A stretch of DNA of 6,708 bases from Akkermansiaceae bacterium UBA4145 (GTDB lineage Bacteria > Verrucomicrobiota > Verrucomicrobiia > Verrucomicrobiales > Akkermansiaceae), in contig DFWB01000349.1 of assembly GCA_002380675.1 (NCBI GenBank), positions 1 through 6,708 on the forward strand. Reading direction: 5' to 3'. Position 1 is the first letter of the stretch. Every line of letters begins with the position of its first letter. The notes under the pieces are model-generated. The model was not told the DNA's origin. It made no database searches and was given only the letters and a program-made list of their open reading frames with translations. A program made the translations under genes and the position numbers. Positions 5,450-6,708 of the stretch are shown one piece after another.

Positions 5450-6708
5450 ATGATAAACAGAAATATTGTATTCCTGAGTGCCCTCTGGGCGGGCTTGGCG
5501 GCAGCGCAGCAAGCAAAAGAGTCCGATTACTACAAGGTGACCACCTTTGAGATTCCCAAAGGTGAGGTTGTCGAGGCCACGGGCTTTGCCGTCATGGACG
5601 ACGGCAAGGTGGCCGTTTCTTCGAGACGGGGTCAAATCTGGACGATCGATAATGCTGATCAGTATCCTGACAAACCCGCCAAGTGGAACCTTTTCGCTGA
5701 ATACCTTCATGAGCCACTGGGAATCGCCTTTCTCGATGGATGGCTTTACGCGACTCAGCGACCCGAGGTAACTAGGATGAAGGACATCGATGGTGACGGC
5801 AGAGCTGACAAATACGAGACTGTGTCAGATGACTGGGGGGTCAGTGGAGATTATCATGAATTTACGTTCGGTTCCCGTTTCGATCCGGACGGCAACATCT
5901 GGACGGTTCATTGCCTCACCGGCTCCTACACCAGCGAGGCGCTCTACCGTGGGTGGGTCATCAAGGTAAACAAGGACGGCACCGCAATGCCCGCTGCCTG
6001 TGGTGTCCGCTCTCCGGGTGGAATCGGGATCAATCTGCAAGGAGATGCGTTTTACACCGACAATCAAGGGACATGGAATGGATCCAGCTCGCTCAAGTGG
6101 GTTAAGCCCGGATCGTTTCTGGGTAACCCCAACGGAAATCACCATTTTAAACACACCGGCAAGGTGATGGGCGATAGACCACCGGAACCAAATTACAGTG
6201 GCGATGGAAGAGTAATGGAAGCAAGGAAGCTGATCCCCACCTACGTCCCGCCGGCGGTCGTTCTGCCCCATGGCAAGGTCGGACAGTCGCCAACGGCGGT
6301 CGAACCCGATTCAAGCAAAGGGAAATTCGGTCCTTTTGCCGGGCAGATGTTCGTAGCCGAACAGACCTATGGACAAGTCCAGAGGGTCTTTCTGGAAAAG
6401 GTGAACGGGATTTATCAGGGGGCTGCATTTCACTTCCTGAAGGGCTTCAGCTCAGGAAACATCGGTCTGATGATTACCCCGGAAGGCAAGATGTATACCG
6501 GTGGGAGCAATCGGGGCTGGGGCTCTTGGGGAACCAAGCTCGATAGCGTGGAACGGATCGACTGGACCGGGAAAATACCGTTCGAAATTCACCAAATGCG
6601 CGCACGTTCAGACGGATTCGAGCTGACCTTTACCCGCCCGATCAATCCTGCTTCAGCAAAGCCTTCCTCGTTTTCATGCTCGGCGTATACCTATCGCTAC
6701 TCAAAAGG
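5450..6708 (+). CDS. Secreted sorbosone/glucose-dehydrogenase-like beta-propeller, cut by the right edge
   Basis: Starts at the ATG 13 bp after the cupredoxin gene and stays open for 419 codons to the window end, with no stop seen. Signal peptide: Arg4, hydrophobic 6-18, cleavage near A19-Q20. The body resembles the PVC 'putative membrane-bound dehydrogenase' propellers related to soluble PQQ glucose/sorbosone dehydrogenases. Seen: ATGFAVMDDGKVAVSSRRGQIW (43-64), EPLGIAFLDGWLYATQRPEV (88-107), D112-x-D-x-D-G-x-x-D120-x-x-E123 matching a full EF-hand calcium loop, H136 before FGSRFDPDGNIW (140-151), SPGGIGIN (188-195), FYTDNQGTWNGSS (201-213), MFVAEQTYGQVQRV (300-313), and IGLMITPEGKMYTGGSNRGWGSWG (338-361). 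From about 378 a new segment, EIHQMRARSDGFELTFTRPINP, looks like the Ig-like tail of these proteins, so perhaps under 100 residues are missing. H136 could be the catalytic base by analogy. Cofactor (PQQ) and substrate are inferred, not shown. Likely cotranscribed with the copper protein. Confidence 0.85.
   Translation, partial: MINRNIVFLSALWAGLAAAQQAKESDYYKVTTFEIPKGEVVEATGFAVMDDGKVAVSSRRGQIWTIDNADQYPDKPAKWNLFAEYLHEPLGIAFLDGWLYATQRPEVTRMKDIDGDGRADKYETVSDDWGVSGDYHEFTFGSRFDPDGNIWTVHCLTGSYTSEALYRGWVIKVNKDGTAMPAACGVRSPGGIGINLQGDAFYTDNQGTWNGSSSLKWVKPGSFLGNPNGNHHFKHTGKVMGDRPPEPNYSGDGRVMEARKLIPTYVPPAVVLPHGKVGQSPTAVEPDSSKGKFGPFAGQMFVAEQTYGQVQRVFLEKVNGIYQGAAFHFLKGFSSGNIGLMITPEGKMYTGGSNRGWGSWGTKLDSVERIDWTGKIPFEIHQMRARSDGFELTFTRPINPASAKPSSFSCSAYTYRYSK

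Noticed and set aside
5825..6271. 148-codon minus-strand open frame near the right edge
   Set aside because: It is antisense to the dehydrogenase-like propeller, whose blade motifs run unbroken through this stretch.

Overview
The window carries six protein genes of a Gram-negative-type bacterium, all but the left-edge fragment with visible export signals. The best guess at the organism is a member of the Planctomycetota-Verrucomicrobiota (PVC) group, probably marine or environmental. This rests on the gene repertoire: a secreted DUF1080 protein, a cupredoxin fused to PA14 and to a C-terminal 'WRGxF' domain, and a sorbosone/glucose-dehydrogenase-like propeller with a DxDGDGxxD loop. That combination is typical of PVC genomes. 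Moderate GC content and the lack of clear Shine-Dalgarno sites before any start are consistent with it. The lineage call is inference, because no rRNA or housekeeping marker is present.

Layout from left to right. Bases 2-229 hold the 3' end of an unrecognised gene that runs off the left edge. Next come two + strand genes 24 bp apart: a lipoprotein with a zinc-metallopeptidase (gluzincin-like) HExxH...E signature (327-1358), and an exported YbhE/Pgl-type beta-propeller of the lactonase family (1383-2471). A DUF1080 (3-keto-disaccharide hydrolase family) gene lies convergently on the minus strand (2527-3300). A 408-bp divergent region (3301-3708) contains a 10-bp palindrome, several small hairpins and one good sigma70-like promoter. 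It drives a second + strand pair: a secreted type-1-copper protein of azurin type fused to PA14 and a PVC C-terminal domain (3709-5436), and, 13 bp later, an exported dehydrogenase-like beta-propeller (from 5450, cut by the right edge).

How they may work together (inference): all complete proteins are predicted to leave the cytoplasm. The right-hand pair looks like a periplasmic oxidoreductase with its own copper electron-transfer partner. DUF1080 proteins act on 3-keto sugars, and the YbhE-like propeller could open a sugar lactone made by a dehydrogenase. A periplasmic sugar-oxidation module is therefore a reasonable hypothesis, but no substrate can be read from the sequence. The metallopeptidase-like lipoprotein has no obvious place in that scheme. 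I see no mobile element, CRISPR array, tRNA or rRNA. The parts are individually known PVC families, and I do not claim a wholly new system.
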